From DATCMU01 sp036563245 (GTDB lineage Bacteria; Pseudomonadota; Alphaproteobacteria; Rhizobiales; Devosiaceae), in assembly GCA_036563245.1 (NCBI GenBank), contig DATCMU010000021.1:1-64000 (forward strand): 64,000 bases of DNA, written 5' to 3'. Shown here piece by piece: positions 34,891 through 45,611 of this stretch (its first letter is position 1; every line of letters begins with the position of its first letter). The position numbers were made by a program, and so were the translations under genes. Under the pieces are notes generated by a model. The model was not told the origin of the DNA. It was given only the letters and a program-made list of their open reading frames with translations, and did no database searches.

Positions 34891-36345
34891 TCACACCCCA
34901 GTCGCTGGAATGCCGGTCCGCTCGACCTTGCGCGGCGCGGTGAGTTCCTTCCAGGTCGAGAGTGCGCGGTTGACCGCCATGTAGGGCTCGCGCTTGACGA
35001 ACTTGCCGTGCCCTTCCCTGGTCTTGACCTCGTTCTCCTCGATGGCGACCTCGCCCCGGGTCAGTGTGAAGCGCGGCAGGCCCTTGACGTGCTTGCCCTC
35101 GAACACGTTGTAGTCGATGGCTGATTGCTGGGTCTTCGCCGAGATGGTCTTTTCCCGGTTGGGGTCCCACACGACGATGTCGGCGTCGGCGCCCACCACG
35201 ATGGCGCCCTTTCTGGGATACATGTTGAGGATCTTGGCGATATTGGTCGAGGTAACAGCGACGAATTCGTTCATGGTCAGCCGCCCGGTATTCACCCCAT
35301 GGGTCCAGAGCATGGGCATGCGGTCCTCGAGGCCGCCAGTGCCATTCGGGATCTTGGTGAAATCGCCCACCCCGAACCGCTTCTGCTCGGTGGTGAAGGC
35401 GCAATGGTCGGTCGCCACCACCTGCAACGATCCCGCCTGCAGCCCGGCCCAGAGCGAATCCTGGTGCTGCTTGTTGCGGAACGGCGGCGACATCACCCGG
35501 CGCGCGGCGTGGTCCCAGTCCTTGTCGAAATATTCGCTCTCGTCGAGGGTGAGGTGCTGGATCAGCGGCTCGCCATAGACGCGCATGCCGTTCTGGCGGG
35601 CCCGGCGGATCGCCTCGTGGCTCTGTTCGCAGGAGGTGTGCACCACATAGAGCGGGACGCCGGCCATGTCGGCGATCATGATGGCGCGGTTGGTCGCCTC
35701 GCCCTCGACCTGCGGCGGGCGGGAATAGGCGTGGGCCTCGGGGCCGTTGTTGCCCTCGCGCAGCAATCTTGCGGAAAGGTCCGCGACCACGTCGCCGTTT
35801 TCGGCATGGACCAGGGGCATGGCGCCCAGCTCGGCGCACCGCTGGAACGAGGCGTACATTTCATCATCCTGCACCATCAGCGCGCCCTTGTAGGCCATGA
35901 AGTGCTTGAAGGTGTTGATGCCGCGCTCGCGGACCACGGTCTCCATTTCATTGAAGACCTGCTCGCCCCACCACGTGATCGCCATGTGGAAGGAATAGTC
36001 GCAATTGGCGCGGGTGGACTTGTTGTCCCACATGCTCAGAGCCTCGAGCAGCGACTGGTTGGGGCTGGGGAGCGCGAAGTCGACCACCATGGTCGTGCCG
36101 CCGGCAAGGGCTGCGCGGGTGCCGCTCTCGAAATCGTCCGAGGAATAGGTGCCCATGAAGGGCATTTCGAGATGGGTGTGCGGGTCGATGCCACCGGGCA
36201 TCACATAGCAGCCCGTGGCATCGATCTCGTGATCGGCATGCAGGTCCGGACCGATGGCAACGATCACGCCGTCGCGGATCAAGACGTCCGCCTTGTAGGT
36301 GCGGTCGGCGGTGACGATGGTGCCGTTTCTGATGGACTTGGTCAT
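34891..36345 (-). CDS. hydA: Dihydropyrimidinase
   Basis: 484 aa, standard length. It is a cyclic amidohydrolase with the metal motif GGIDPHTHLEMPF, the carboxylated Lys region FKHFMAYKGALM, later metal His residues in MPLVHAENGD and YVVHTSCEQ, and Asp in VATDHCAF. It opens dihydrouracil or dihydrothymine to the N-carbamoyl-beta-amino acid, the second step of reductive pyrimidine breakdown. The following amidohydrolase, dehydrogenase and transaminase genes complete the route. Confidence 0.95.
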   Translation of the reverse strand: MTKSIRNGTIVTADRTYKADVLIRDGVIVAIGPDLHADHEIDATGCYVMPGGIDPHTHLEMPFMGTYSSDDFESGTRAALAGGTTMVVDFALPSPNQSLLEALSMWDNKSTRANCDYSFHMAITWWGEQVFNEMETVVRERGINTFKHFMAYKGALMVQDDEMYASFQRCAELGAMPLVHAENGDVVADLSARLLREGNNGPEAHAYSRPPQVEGEATNRAIMIADMAGVPLYVVHTSCEQSHEAIRRARQNGMRVYGEPLIQHLTLDESEYFDKDWDHAARRVMSPPFRNKQHQDSLWAGLQAGSLQVVATDHCAFTTEQKRFGVGDFTKIPNGTGGLEDRMPMLWTHGVNTGRLTMNEFVAVTSTNIAKILNMYPRKGAIVVGADADIVVWDPNREKTISAKTQQSAIDYNVFEGKHVKGLPRFTLTRGEVAIEENEVKTREGHGKFVKREPYMAVNRALSTWKELTAPRKVERTGIPATGV

Positions 36346-36402
36346 GATGCGTTCCTTCTATCTTGGGTTCCGCGCGTGTTCAGCCTCGCCTGCTCGCTTT
36401 CG

Positions 36403-36433
36403 CGCGCCGTCCCGGCCTTGAGCCGGGACCTCG
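36403..36433. repeat. Palindromic repeat, left copy (REP-like)
   Basis: It contains GTCCCGGC / GCCGGGAC stems (36409-36416 and 36422-36429) around a 5-base loop CTTGA. The 31-bp unit is repeated in inverted orientation at 36762-36792 with one mismatch. The two copies bracket the GIY-YIG gene. Confidence 0.85.
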
Positions 36434-36440
36434 CGCCCCA

Positions 36441-36758
36441 TCAGGCAAAGGGGATGTCTGCCGACAAATCGCGCCATCCGGGGTTGTTCGCCCCGATCAG
36501 TTGGTCTTTCCATTCTCGTTTCCAGCGTTTGAGCCGTTTCTCGCGCACAAGTGCTGCTTCCAGTGTGTCGTGCGTCTCGAAATAAACGAGCGTTTCGATT
36601 TGATACCGCCGCGTGTGACCCGGTACAGCCCGTGCGCGATGCTGTTCGACGCGTCTGCGCAGATCCCGGGTTGCCCCGATGTAGATGGCCCCATAGGGCC
36701 GCGACGCCAGAACGTAGACAAAATACAAAATGGTCACCCGTCTGTCCGACAAGTTCAT
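36441..36758 (-). CDS. GIY-YIG nuclease-domain protein
   Basis: 105 aa. It has the GIY-YIG core: YFVYVLASRPYGAIYIGATRDLRRRVEQHR (Tyr, Tyr-Ile-Gly and Arg), ending in EKRLKRWKREWKDQLI with the glutamate of the family. It is a UvrC/YhbQ-type single-domain nuclease of unknown role. The start is ATG 36758 or GTG 36737. It stands alone between inverted palindromic repeats and interrupts the pyrimidine operon region, suggesting it arrived with them. Confidence 0.85.
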   Translation of the reverse strand: MNLSDRRVTILYFVYVLASRPYGAIYIGATRDLRRRVEQHRARAVPGHTRRYQIETLVYFETHDTLEAALVREKRLKRWKREWKDQLIGANNPGWRDLSADIPFA

Positions 36759-36761
36759 CGT

Positions 36762-36792
36762 CGAGGTCCCGGCTCAAGGCCGGGACAGCGCG
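36762..36792. repeat. Palindromic repeat, right copy (inverted)
   Basis: Inverse complement of 36403-36433, 30 of 31 bases identical. The core hairpin is at 36766-36786. It lies just outside the 5' end of the GIY-YIG gene. Confidence 0.85.
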
Positions 36793-36913
36793 GAGTCGGA
36801 GGCTTCCCTCCCAAGGCACCCCAGCACTCATCGATTACCTTCCCCCAATACCGCCGCACGCGAGGCAGAAATACCGGCGAAAACGACAGCCGTCGTGAAG
36901 GACAGGGACATTC

Positions 36914-38164
36914 TCACCCAACGATCTCCGCGGTTTCGAGCGCGGCATGAAGCAGCACCTCGGTGCCCGCCGTTGCCCATTCCTTCGAGATGTCCTCGGC
37001 CTCGTTGTGACTGAGCCCGTCCACGCAGGGGCACATGATCATTGCGGTCGGCGCAACGCGATTGACCCAGCACGCATCGTGGCCGGCGCCCGAGACGATG
37101 TCGCGGTGCGAATATCCAAGGCGCTCGGCGGCGCGCCGGACCGCCTCCACGCACCCCTTGTCAAAGGTTACCGGATCGAAATGCCCCACCGGCTCGATCT
37201 CGATTTCAAGGCCAAGATCGCGGGCGATCCCCGGCGCACGCTCTTCGAGCTCGGCCTTCATGCCGTCCAGCGTTGCCTGGTCGGGAGAGCGGAAATCAAC
37301 GGTGAATACCACCTTGCCCGGGATGACGTTGCGCGAATTGGGGTAGACGTTGCACTGGCCGATTGCGCCGACGGCGGCGGGCTGGTGCTTCATGGCGATC
37401 TCGTGCACCAGTTCGGTAATCCGGGCCATGCCGAGCCCGGCATTGCGGCGCATGGGCATGGGCGTGGACCCGGTATGGCTTTCCTTGCCGGTCAGGGTCA
37501 CCTGCAGCCACCAAAGCCCCTGTCCGTGGGTGACCACGCCGATATCCTTGCCCTCGGCTTCGAGGATCGGGCCCTGCTCGATATGCAGTTCGTAGTAGGC
37601 GTGCATCTTGCGCGCGCCCACCTTCTCGTCGCCCTTCCAGCCGATGCGCTGGAGTTCGTCGCCGAATTTCTTCCCCTCGGCGTCCATGCGGTCATAGGCC
37701 CATTGCAGGTCATGCATTCCGGCGAACACGCCGGAGGCGAGCATGGCCGGCGCAAAGCGCGTGCCTTCCTCGTTGGTCCAGTTGACCACGACGATGGGAT
37801 GTTTCGTCCTGATGTTGAGGTCGTTGAGCGTGCGGATGACTTCGAGCCCGCCGAGCACGCCGAGTACGCCGTCATAGCGGCCGCCAGTTGGCTGGGTATC
37901 GAGGTGCGACCCGATATAGACCGGCAGGGCATCGGGGTCGGTGCCTTCGCGGCGGGCGAACATGGTGCCCATCTCGTCCACGCCCATGCTCATGCCTGCC
38001 GCCTCGCACCAGCGCTGGAACAGCTTGCGCCCCTCGCCGTCGGCATCGGTCAGGGTCTGGCGGTTGTTGCCCCCGGCGACGCCCGGGCCGATCTCGGCCA
38101 GTTCGTGGATGCTGTCCCAGAGCCGGTCGGGATTGATGCGAAGGTTCTCGCCGGGTGCTGCCAT
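36914..38164 (-). CDS. Zn-dependent N-carbamoyl amino-acid hydrolase (M20 family)
   Basis: 416 aa. It is an allantoate amidohydrolase/L-carbamoylase-like M20 enzyme: GSHLDTQPTGGRYDGVLGVL (metal His/Asp), WTNEEGTRFAPAMLASGVFAG (Glu-Glu) and a C-terminal GAGHDACWVNRVAPTAMI. It removes the carbamoyl group from N-carbamoyl-amino acids. The pathway also has a nitrilase-type enzyme for the same reaction (38238-39101), so the two may act on different substrates (beta-alanine versus beta-aminoisobutyrate or allantoate/hydantoin products). Confidence 0.9.
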   Translation of the reverse strand: MAAPGENLRINPDRLWDSIHELAEIGPGVAGGNNRQTLTDADGEGRKLFQRWCEAAGMSMGVDEMGTMFARREGTDPDALPVYIGSHLDTQPTGGRYDGVLGVLGGLEVIRTLNDLNIRTKHPIVVVNWTNEEGTRFAPAMLASGVFAGMHDLQWAYDRMDAEGKKFGDELQRIGWKGDEKVGARKMHAYYELHIEQGPILEAEGKDIGVVTHGQGLWWLQVTLTGKESHTGSTPMPMRRNAGLGMARITELVHEIAMKHQPAAVGAIGQCNVYPNSRNVIPGKVVFTVDFRSPDQATLDGMKAELEERAPGIARDLGLEIEIEPVGHFDPVTFDKGCVEAVRRAAERLGYSHRDIVSGAGHDACWVNRVAPTAMIMCPCVDGLSHNEAEDISKEWATAGTEVLLHAALETAEIVG

Positions 38165-38237
38165 GATGGTCCTGCCTTGTTTCTTGTCGTTGTCGTCTTG
38201 GTGTCGAGCGGTTGCGTCCCCGAACCCGGAAACGCCC

Positions 38238-39101
38238 CTAGATATCCGTCAGCCGGGTATAGGTCTCCGGCCGGCGGTCACGGAAGAACTGCCAGGTGTT
38301 GCGCACCTCGCGCACCATATCCATGTCCATGTCGTGCACGATCAGCTCGTCCTTGTCGCGGCTGGCGACCTTCTCGATCTGGCCGCGCGGATTGACGAAA
38401 TAGCTCTGGCCGTAGAATTCGCCGATATTCCACGGCCCTTCGGTGCCCACGCGGTTAATCGCGCCGATATAAACGCCGTTGGCGACGGCGGAGGCGGGCT
38501 GCTCGAGCTTCCAGAGATATTCGGAAAGCCCGGCGACGGTCGCGGAGGGATTGACGATATATTCCGCCCCGTTGAGCGCCAGGGCGCGCCAGCCTTCGGG
38601 GAAGTGCCGGTCGTAGCATATGTAGACGCCGAGCTTGCAATAGGCGGTCCTGAAGACCGGCCAGTCCGAATTTCCCGGCTTGAAGAAGAACTTTTCCCAG
38701 AACCCGGCGACCTGCGGAATATGGGTCTTGCGGTATTTGCCGAGATAAGTGCCGTCGGCGTCGATCACCGCCGCTGTGTTGTAGTAGACACCCGGAATCT
38801 CTTCCTCGTAGATCGGCACCACGATGACCATCTGGTGCTTTTTGGCGAGTTCCTGCATCAGCGAGGTCGTTGGGCCATCGGGAATGGCTTCCGCGGCGCC
38901 GTACCACTTCGCATCCTGGCTCGGGCAGAAATAGGGCTGGGTGAACACCTCCTGAAAGCATAGAACCTGAACGCCCTGCCGTCCTGCCTCCTCGACCAGC
39001 GGCAGGTGCGCCGCGATCATCTTGTCCTTGATCTCCTGGGGCGACATGGACGTGTCGCCTTTCAGGCCCATCTGGATAAGCCCCCCTCTCAGCTTGCCCA
39101 T
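38238..39101 (-). CDS. Nitrilase-family N-carbamoyl-beta-alanine amidohydrolase-like
   Basis: 287 aa carbon-nitrogen hydrolase. The catalytic triad is Glu in QVLCFQEVFTQPYF, Lys in YRKTHIPQ and Cys in LGVYICYDRHFPEGWRAL. The family includes beta-ureidopropionase, which fits the next step after dihydropyrimidinase, releasing beta-alanine, CO2 and ammonia. It lies between the M20 hydrolase and the semialdehyde dehydrogenase genes, all on one strand. Confidence 0.9.
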   Translation of the reverse strand: MGKLRGGLIQMGLKGDTSMSPQEIKDKMIAAHLPLVEEAGRQGVQVLCFQEVFTQPYFCPSQDAKWYGAAEAIPDGPTTSLMQELAKKHQMVIVVPIYEEEIPGVYYNTAAVIDADGTYLGKYRKTHIPQVAGFWEKFFFKPGNSDWPVFRTAYCKLGVYICYDRHFPEGWRALALNGAEYIVNPSATVAGLSEYLWKLEQPASAVANGVYIGAINRVGTEGPWNIGEFYGQSYFVNPRGQIEKVASRDKDELIVHDMDMDMVREVRNTWQFFRDRRPETYTRLTDI

Positions 39102-39126
39102 CGGTGCCTCCCTTGTCTGTTGCGCT

Positions 39127-40622
<1,496 letters not shown>

Positions 40623-40626
<4 letters not shown>

Positions 40627-41951
40627 TCCACCTCGTTGAGCACGGTGCGCAGGCCGTCCACGAGCTCGTCGATCTGCGACTTCTGGACGATGAGCGGCGG
40701 CGAAAGCGCTATGATGTCGCCGGTCGTGCGGATGAGATAGCCCTTCTCGAAGGCCCGCACGAAGGCCGAGAAGGCGCGCTTGGTGGGCGAACCGGCAATC
40801 GGCTCGAGTTCGACGGCGCCGACAAGCCCGATATTGCGGATGTCGATGACGTGCGGCGCATCGCGCAGCGAATGCAGGGCGTCTTCCCAATACTGCCCAA
40901 GTTCCGCCCCGCGGGTCAGCAGACCTTCATCCCTGTAGGTCTCAAGGGTCGCAAGGCCGGCCGCCGCCGCGATCGGGTTACCCGAGTAGGTATAGCCGTG
41001 GAAGAACTCGATCAGGTGTTCGGGGCCGTTCATGAAGGCGTCGTGGATTTCGGATTTCACGAACACCGCGCCCATGGGAATGACCCCGTTTGTCAGACCT
41101 TTGGCCGTGGTCATGATGTCAGGGATCACATCGAAGTAGTCGGCGGCGAACGGAGTGCCCAGACGCCCGTAGCCGGTGATCACCTCGTCGAAGATCAGGA
41201 GGATGCCGTGCTTGTCGCAGATCTCGCGCAGGCGCTTGAGATAGCCCTTGGGTGGGATGAGCACGCCAGTCGAGCCGGCCACGGGCTCCACGATCACCGC
41301 GGCGACCGTCGAGGCGTCATGCAGGGCGACGATGCGCTCGAGTTCATCGGCCAGATCGGCGCCATGCTCGGGCTCGCCGCGGGTGAAGGCGTTCTTTTGC
41401 GGCAAATGGGTGTGGGGGAGATGGTCGACGCCGGTCAAAAGCGTGCCGAACATCTTGCGGTTGGAGACGATGCCGCCCACCGAAATGCCGCCGAAATTGA
41501 CACCGTGATAACCCCGCTCGCGCCCGATCAGACGGAAGCGGGACCCATCGCCCCTGGCGCGGTGATAGGCGATGGCGATCTTGAGCGCGGTCTCGACCGA
41601 TTCCGAGCCTGAATTGGTGAAGAACACGTGGTCCATGCCCTTGGGGGCGAGATCGACCAGCCGGTTCGCCAGCTCGAATGCCTTGGGATGGCCAATCTGG
41701 AAGGCGGGCGCGTAGTCGAGCTCGGCGGCCTGGGCCTGGATGGCTTCGGTGATCTTGGGCCGGCAGTGTCCGGCGTTCACGCACCATAGCCCCGCCGTGC
41801 CATCGAGCACCTGCCGCCCGTCAGAGGTGGTGTAGTGCATGTCCGAGGCGCCGACGAACATGCGCGGCGCCTTCTTGAACTGGCGGTTGGCGGTGAAAGG
41901 CATCCAGAACGCGTTCAGATCGTTCGGCGCGGTTGTGGCTCGGTTGGACAC
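40623..41951 (-). CDS. Omega-amino acid:pyruvate aminotransferase (class III)
   Basis: 442 aa PLP-dependent class III transaminase. LLIFDEVITGYGRLG carries the PLP-contacting Asp and TTAKGLTNGVIPMGAVF the Schiff-base Lys. It probably converts beta-alanine (or beta-aminoisobutyrate) and pyruvate to the semialdehyde handled by MmsA. It heads the catabolic run and is divergent from the TetR/RutR-like regulator. Confidence 0.92.
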
Positions 41952-42004
41952 CGACGTCTCCCTCGAAATTCGTTTTCTTGCCGGTCAAGTCGGACTGGGA
42001 TAAT

Positions 42005-42018
42005 CACGACAAATCGTG
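42005..42018. promoter_or_regulatory. Inverted repeat in transaminase/regulator gap
   Basis: CACGA and TCGTG arms separated by CAAA, 54 bp upstream of the transaminase start. It is a possible operator or promoter element; the binding factor is unknown. Confidence 0.35.
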
Positions 42019-42028
42019 TTATCAATTT

Positions 42029-42044
42029 TTGACCAGTTGGAAAA
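42029..42044 (+). promoter_or_regulatory. RutR-like operator
   Basis: TTGACCAGTTGGAAAA matches the E. coli RutR consensus TTGACCA-N2-TGGTCAA in the whole left arm and 5 of 7 right-arm bases. It lies in the divergent gap between the transaminase gene and the RutR-like regulator. A matching site lies upstream of preT (47381-47396). Confidence 0.6.
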
Positions 42045-42115
42045 AGGTTAGCACTCCTGCGAGGGCGATCAAGGCGAAAATTCCCCGGATCGGGGGCGAA
42101 AGGGGGACTGAGGGC

Positions 42116-42766
42116 ATGACGAGACATGCGGCCCGGCCGCGTGCCACCACGCGTATCCAGCGCGAAAAGCGGCAGGTCATCCTTGAAGCGGCGCTGGACG
42201 TCTTTTCGTTGCACGGCTTCCGGGGGGCCACGATCGACCAGATCGCGGAAGCCGCGGGAATGTCCAAGCCCAACCTGCTCTATTACTTCCCGTCCAAGGA
42301 AGCGATGCACACCAACCTGATCGCGAGGCTCCTGGACACATGGCTCGCACCTCTTCGCGAGATGAGCGCCGAGGGCGAACCGATGACCGAGATCCGGTCC
42401 TATATCCGGCGCAAGCTCGAAATGGCGCGTGACTATCCAAGGGAAAGCCGCCTGTTTGCCAACGAGATCCTGCAAGGCGCGCCGCGCATCCTCGACATGC
42501 TCGAGGGCGATTTGAGGGAACTGGTCGACGAGAAGGCCGAGGTGCTCAGGGGCTGGATGCGGCAGAACAAACTGGTGAAGGCCGACCCCTATCACCTGAT
42601 CTTCGCAATCTGGGCCACGACCCAGCACTATGCCGATTTCGACGTGCAGGTGCGCGCGGTTCTCGGACCGAAGCGCGGCGGCGACGGCCGGTTCGAGGAT
42701 GCAGCGGCCTTCCTCGAGCAATTGTTCATGCACGGGCTATGCCCGCCGGAAAAAGCCAGCCCCTGA
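42116..42766 (+). CDS. TetR-family regulator, RutR-like
   Basis: 216 aa. N-terminal TetR HTH: ILEAALDVFSLHGFRGATIDQIAEAAGMSKPNLLYYFPSKEAM. The C-terminal domain matches the RutR/YcdC group (RLLDTWLAPLREMS, FANEILQGAPRI, HLIFAIWATTQHYADFDVQVRAVLG). RutR senses uracil or thymine and controls pyrimidine genes, which fits the neighbours on both sides. The start is ATG 42116. It is divergent from the transaminase gene. Confidence 0.9.
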   Translation: MTRHAARPRATTRIQREKRQVILEAALDVFSLHGFRGATIDQIAEAAGMSKPNLLYYFPSKEAMHTNLIARLLDTWLAPLREMSAEGEPMTEIRSYIRRKLEMARDYPRESRLFANEILQGAPRILDMLEGDLRELVDEKAEVLRGWMRQNKLVKADPYHLIFAIWATTQHYADFDVQVRAVLGPKRGGDGRFEDAAAFLEQLFMHGLCPPEKASP

Positions 42767-42783
42767 CCGCGCCGAGGTGACCG

Positions 42784-43146
42784 TCAGGCTTCCTGCCAGA
42801 GCTCGATCGGGTTGCCCTCGGGATCGTGGAGCCGGGCGAACCGGCCATTGGGATAATCCTGCGGGTCGCGGTTGACCTCGATGCCCTTCGCCTCAAGCGC
42901 CGCGACCATCCCGTCAAGATCGTCGACGCGGAAATTGATCATCCACTGCCGGGTGTCGTCGCCGAAATAGTCGGTGTCCATGGCAAAGGGCGCGAACACT
43001 GTCGCGCCTTCTTGCTGGCGCCAGACCTTTGCGTCATAGGACTGCGGAACGGGATCGATCCCGAGATTTTGAGCATACCATTCGGCCAGCGCCGCCGGAT
43101 CGCGGCTGCGAAAGAACACGCCACCAATGCCCAGTACCCGCGCCAT
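42784..43146 (-). CDS. VOC-family (glyoxalase-like) protein
   Basis: 120 aa single-domain vicinal-oxygen-chelate fold: IGGVFFRSRDPAALAEWYAQNLGI at the start and PNGRFARLHDPEGNPIELWQ at the end, the metal Glu being in IELWQ. The substrate is unknown. GGAG is upstream of ATG 43146. It lies between the RutR-like regulator and a DMT transporter. Confidence 0.85.
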   Translation of the reverse strand: MARVLGIGGVFFRSRDPAALAEWYAQNLGIDPVPQSYDAKVWRQQEGATVFAPFAMDTDYFGDDTRQWMINFRVDDLDGMVAALEAKGIEVNRDPQDYPNGRFARLHDPEGNPIELWQEA

Positions 43147-43219
43147 GCTCCGTGCTCCCGCCCGTGATATCTCACGAGAGTATGGGCAAAAAGCCGGTCT
43201 GCCGCCAGCCCCGCCTCCC

Positions 43220-44137
43220 TCAGTCGGGCGCCACGGCGAGCACGAGCAGCCCGCCCACCGTGACCAGCGCCCCGGCGACGATCCGTGGCGGGGCCCAGCC
43301 ATGGCCGGCGAAACCCTCAAGCAGGATGATCACGCAAGGGGTCAGATAGCCATAGGCAAGCACCTTGGCGGCCGGCAACCGCATGGCGGCGAACTGGATG
43401 AGAAAGAATGTGCCGGCGCTGGTGAAGAGCGCGAGATAGAAGATCGCGATCCAGACGATCGAGGGCAGGCCGGTCCAGTCGGTCGTCACGATCTGGGGAG
43501 CCCCGTAGACGGCAAGGCAAAGCGCGGTGGCGGCCATCGTGAACAAGGAGAAGGCATAGACGGGCTCGGCACGATTGAAGCGCCGCACAAGGGGAGCATA
43601 GGCCGCATGGCACACGCAGCCGACCAGGAAGATCAGTTCGCCCCGCCCGACCTGGAAACGCAGGATCGCATCGAGGTCCCCGCCAAAGATCACCCAGAGC
43701 GAACCAAGCCCCGCGATCACCAGGCTGACCAGAACGACGGGGCGCGGCTTCTGACCCAGGATGACCAGGCCGAAACCCGCGCTCATCAGCGGGATGAGCG
43801 TGAAGACCGCGCCGGTGGAGACCGGAGACGTGATCTTGAGCGCCTCGAACATGGTAACGAAATAGACCGCCATCAGGCCGCCCAGCACCAGGAACCGCCA
43901 GGATGCCCGCGGCAAGGCGATCGGGCGCCGGAACAGGACGGGCGCCAGCGCGGCCATGGCCATGGTGCCGATGACGAAACGGACCGCCCCGAGCGCCGCC
44001 GCGCCGATATGCGGGGCCGCCATGGACCCGATGGAAAAGGACCCCGCGATCAGGGTGGCGAACAGCAGCATGGCCAGGTGGCCGAGCAGCTTGTCTCGGC
44101 CAATTGCATGAACCTGGGAACCTTGCTCGAGGGTCAT
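43220..44137 (-). CDS. DMT/EamA-family transporter
   Basis: 305 aa with ten TM helices in two EamA repeats (first half from LGHLAMLLFATLIAGSFSIGS; second from LIFLVGCVCHAAYAPLVRRF). It is probably a metabolite exporter or importer in the inner membrane. Its location among pyrimidine genes suggests a nucleobase or amine, but the sequence does not show it. Confidence 0.88.
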   Translation of the reverse strand: MTLEQGSQVHAIGRDKLLGHLAMLLFATLIAGSFSIGSMAAPHIGAAALGAVRFVIGTMAMAALAPVLFRRPIALPRASWRFLVLGGLMAVYFVTMFEALKITSPVSTGAVFTLIPLMSAGFGLVILGQKPRPVVLVSLVIAGLGSLWVIFGGDLDAILRFQVGRGELIFLVGCVCHAAYAPLVRRFNRAEPVYAFSLFTMAATALCLAVYGAPQIVTTDWTGLPSIVWIAIFYLALFTSAGTFFLIQFAAMRLPAAKVLAYGYLTPCVIILLEGFAGHGWAPPRIVAGALVTVGGLLVLAVAPD

Positions 44138-44232
44138 TGCGCGGCCTCACGGTCGATCTGGCATTGTACAGCGGCGAGACGACTTGCCGCCGTCCACCGC
44201 TAGCAGGCCCGCCAGGGATAGGCAAAGAACAT

Positions 44233-44266
44233 TGGCGGCCACAATCCCGAAGGATCGCGGCCGCCA
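44233..44266 (-). terminator. Hairpin after preA
   Basis: TGGCGGCC pairs with GGCCGCCA (44233-44240 and 44259-44266). An inner GATCC-TTCG-GGATT stem-loop appears on the minus strand, giving a stable UUCG-capped hairpin about 20 bases after the preA stop, followed by a mildly T-rich stretch. Confidence 0.6.
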
Positions 44267-44286
44267 GGAGGAAGGCGCGACAAATT

Positions 44287-45600
44287 CTATTCCGCGGGTT
44301 CCCTGACAGCGGGATTGTTCGGATGCGTCGTCCAGTTGGCGTAGTCAGCCACCACCGCGCGGCCGGTTCTCTTGTCGACCTCGCCGGCCGCAAGCGGCAC
44401 CATGGTGATGCAGTCGTCGACGGGACAGACGTTGACGCACAGGTTGCAACCCACGCATTCGTCGTCGATCACCTCGAAATGACGCTTGCCGTCCTTGCTC
44501 GCCGTGATCGCCTGGTGCGAGGTATCCTCGCAGGCGATGTGGCAGCGGCCGCACTTGATGCACAGATCCTGATCGATATGCGCCTTGGTGACGTAGTTCA
44601 GGTTCAGGAACTGCCAGTCGGTGACATTGGGCACGGCGCGCCCGATGACGTCGTCCAGCGTCTTGTGGCCCTTTTCATCCATCCAGTTGGAAAGCCCTGA
44701 AATCATCTCCTCGACGATCTTGAAGCCATAGGTCATGGCGGCGGTGCAGACCTGGACATTACCTGCCCCCAGCGCCATGAACTCGGCCGCATCGCGCCAG
44801 GTGGTGACACCGCCGATACCCGAGATATTCAGGCCGGCGCATTCGCGGTCGCGGGCGATCTCGGACACCATGGACAGCGCGATCGGCTTGACCGCCGGGC
44901 CGCAATAGCCGCCATGGGTCCCCTTGCCGTCGATGGTGGGCTGGGGGGCGAAATTGTCGAGGTCAACCGATGTGATCGAGTTGATCGTGTTGATCAGCGA
45001 GACCGCGTCCGTTCCCGCCTCGTGGGCGGCGCGGGCCGGCTTGCGGATATCGGTGATATTGGGCGTGAGCTTGGTGATGACCGGCATGCGCGTGTTCTGT
45101 TTGCACCAGCGCACCACCATCCCGACATATTCGGGCACCTGCCCGACCGCCGATCCCATTCCGCGCTCGCTCATGCCGTGCGGACAGCCGAAATTGAGCT
45201 CGATCCCGTCCGCGCCGGTTTCCTCGACCAGGGGCAGGATTGCCTTCCAGGCATCCTCCTCGCAGGGCACCATGAGCGACACGATCAACGCCCTGTCGGG
45301 CCAGTTCATCTTGACCTGCTTGATCTCGCGCAGGTTCTGCTGCAGGGGCCGGTCGGTGATCAGCTCGATATTGTTCAGGCCCAGAAGCCGACGGTCCGCG
45401 CCCCAGATCGCGCCGTAGCGCGGGCCGTTGACATTGACCACGGGCGGGCCCTCCTCGCCCAGGGTCTTCCAGACGACGCCGCCCCAGCCTGCCTTGAAGG
45501 CGCGCTCGACATTATAGGCCTTGTCGGTCGGCGGCGCGGAGGCGAGCCAGAACGGGTTGGGCGACTTGATGCCCACGAAGTTACTGCGCAGGTCTGCCAT
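44287..45600 (-). CDS. preA: NAD-dependent dihydropyrimidine dehydrogenase, PreA subunit
   Basis: 437 aa. It has a dihydroorotate-dehydrogenase-like FMN barrel (PNPFWLASAPPTDKAYNVERAFKAGWGGVVWKT; ELNFGCPHGMSERGMGSAVGQ), then two 4Fe-4S motifs: CIKCGRCHIACEDTSHQ and CVGCNLCVNVCPVDDC. With PreT it reduces uracil and thymine, the first step of the pathway. It is the last gene of the preT-VOC-preA operon. Confidence 0.95.
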   Translation of the reverse strand: MADLRSNFVGIKSPNPFWLASAPPTDKAYNVERAFKAGWGGVVWKTLGEEGPPVVNVNGPRYGAIWGADRRLLGLNNIELITDRPLQQNLREIKQVKMNWPDRALIVSLMVPCEEDAWKAILPLVEETGADGIELNFGCPHGMSERGMGSAVGQVPEYVGMVVRWCKQNTRMPVITKLTPNITDIRKPARAAHEAGTDAVSLINTINSITSVDLDNFAPQPTIDGKGTHGGYCGPAVKPIALSMVSEIARDRECAGLNISGIGGVTTWRDAAEFMALGAGNVQVCTAAMTYGFKIVEEMISGLSNWMDEKGHKTLDDVIGRAVPNVTDWQFLNLNYVTKAHIDQDLCIKCGRCHIACEDTSHQAITASKDGKRHFEVIDDECVGCNLCVNVCPVDDCITMVPLAAGEVDKRTGRAVVADYANWTTHPNNPAVREPAE

Positions 45601-45611
45601 TTGCCCTCTCC

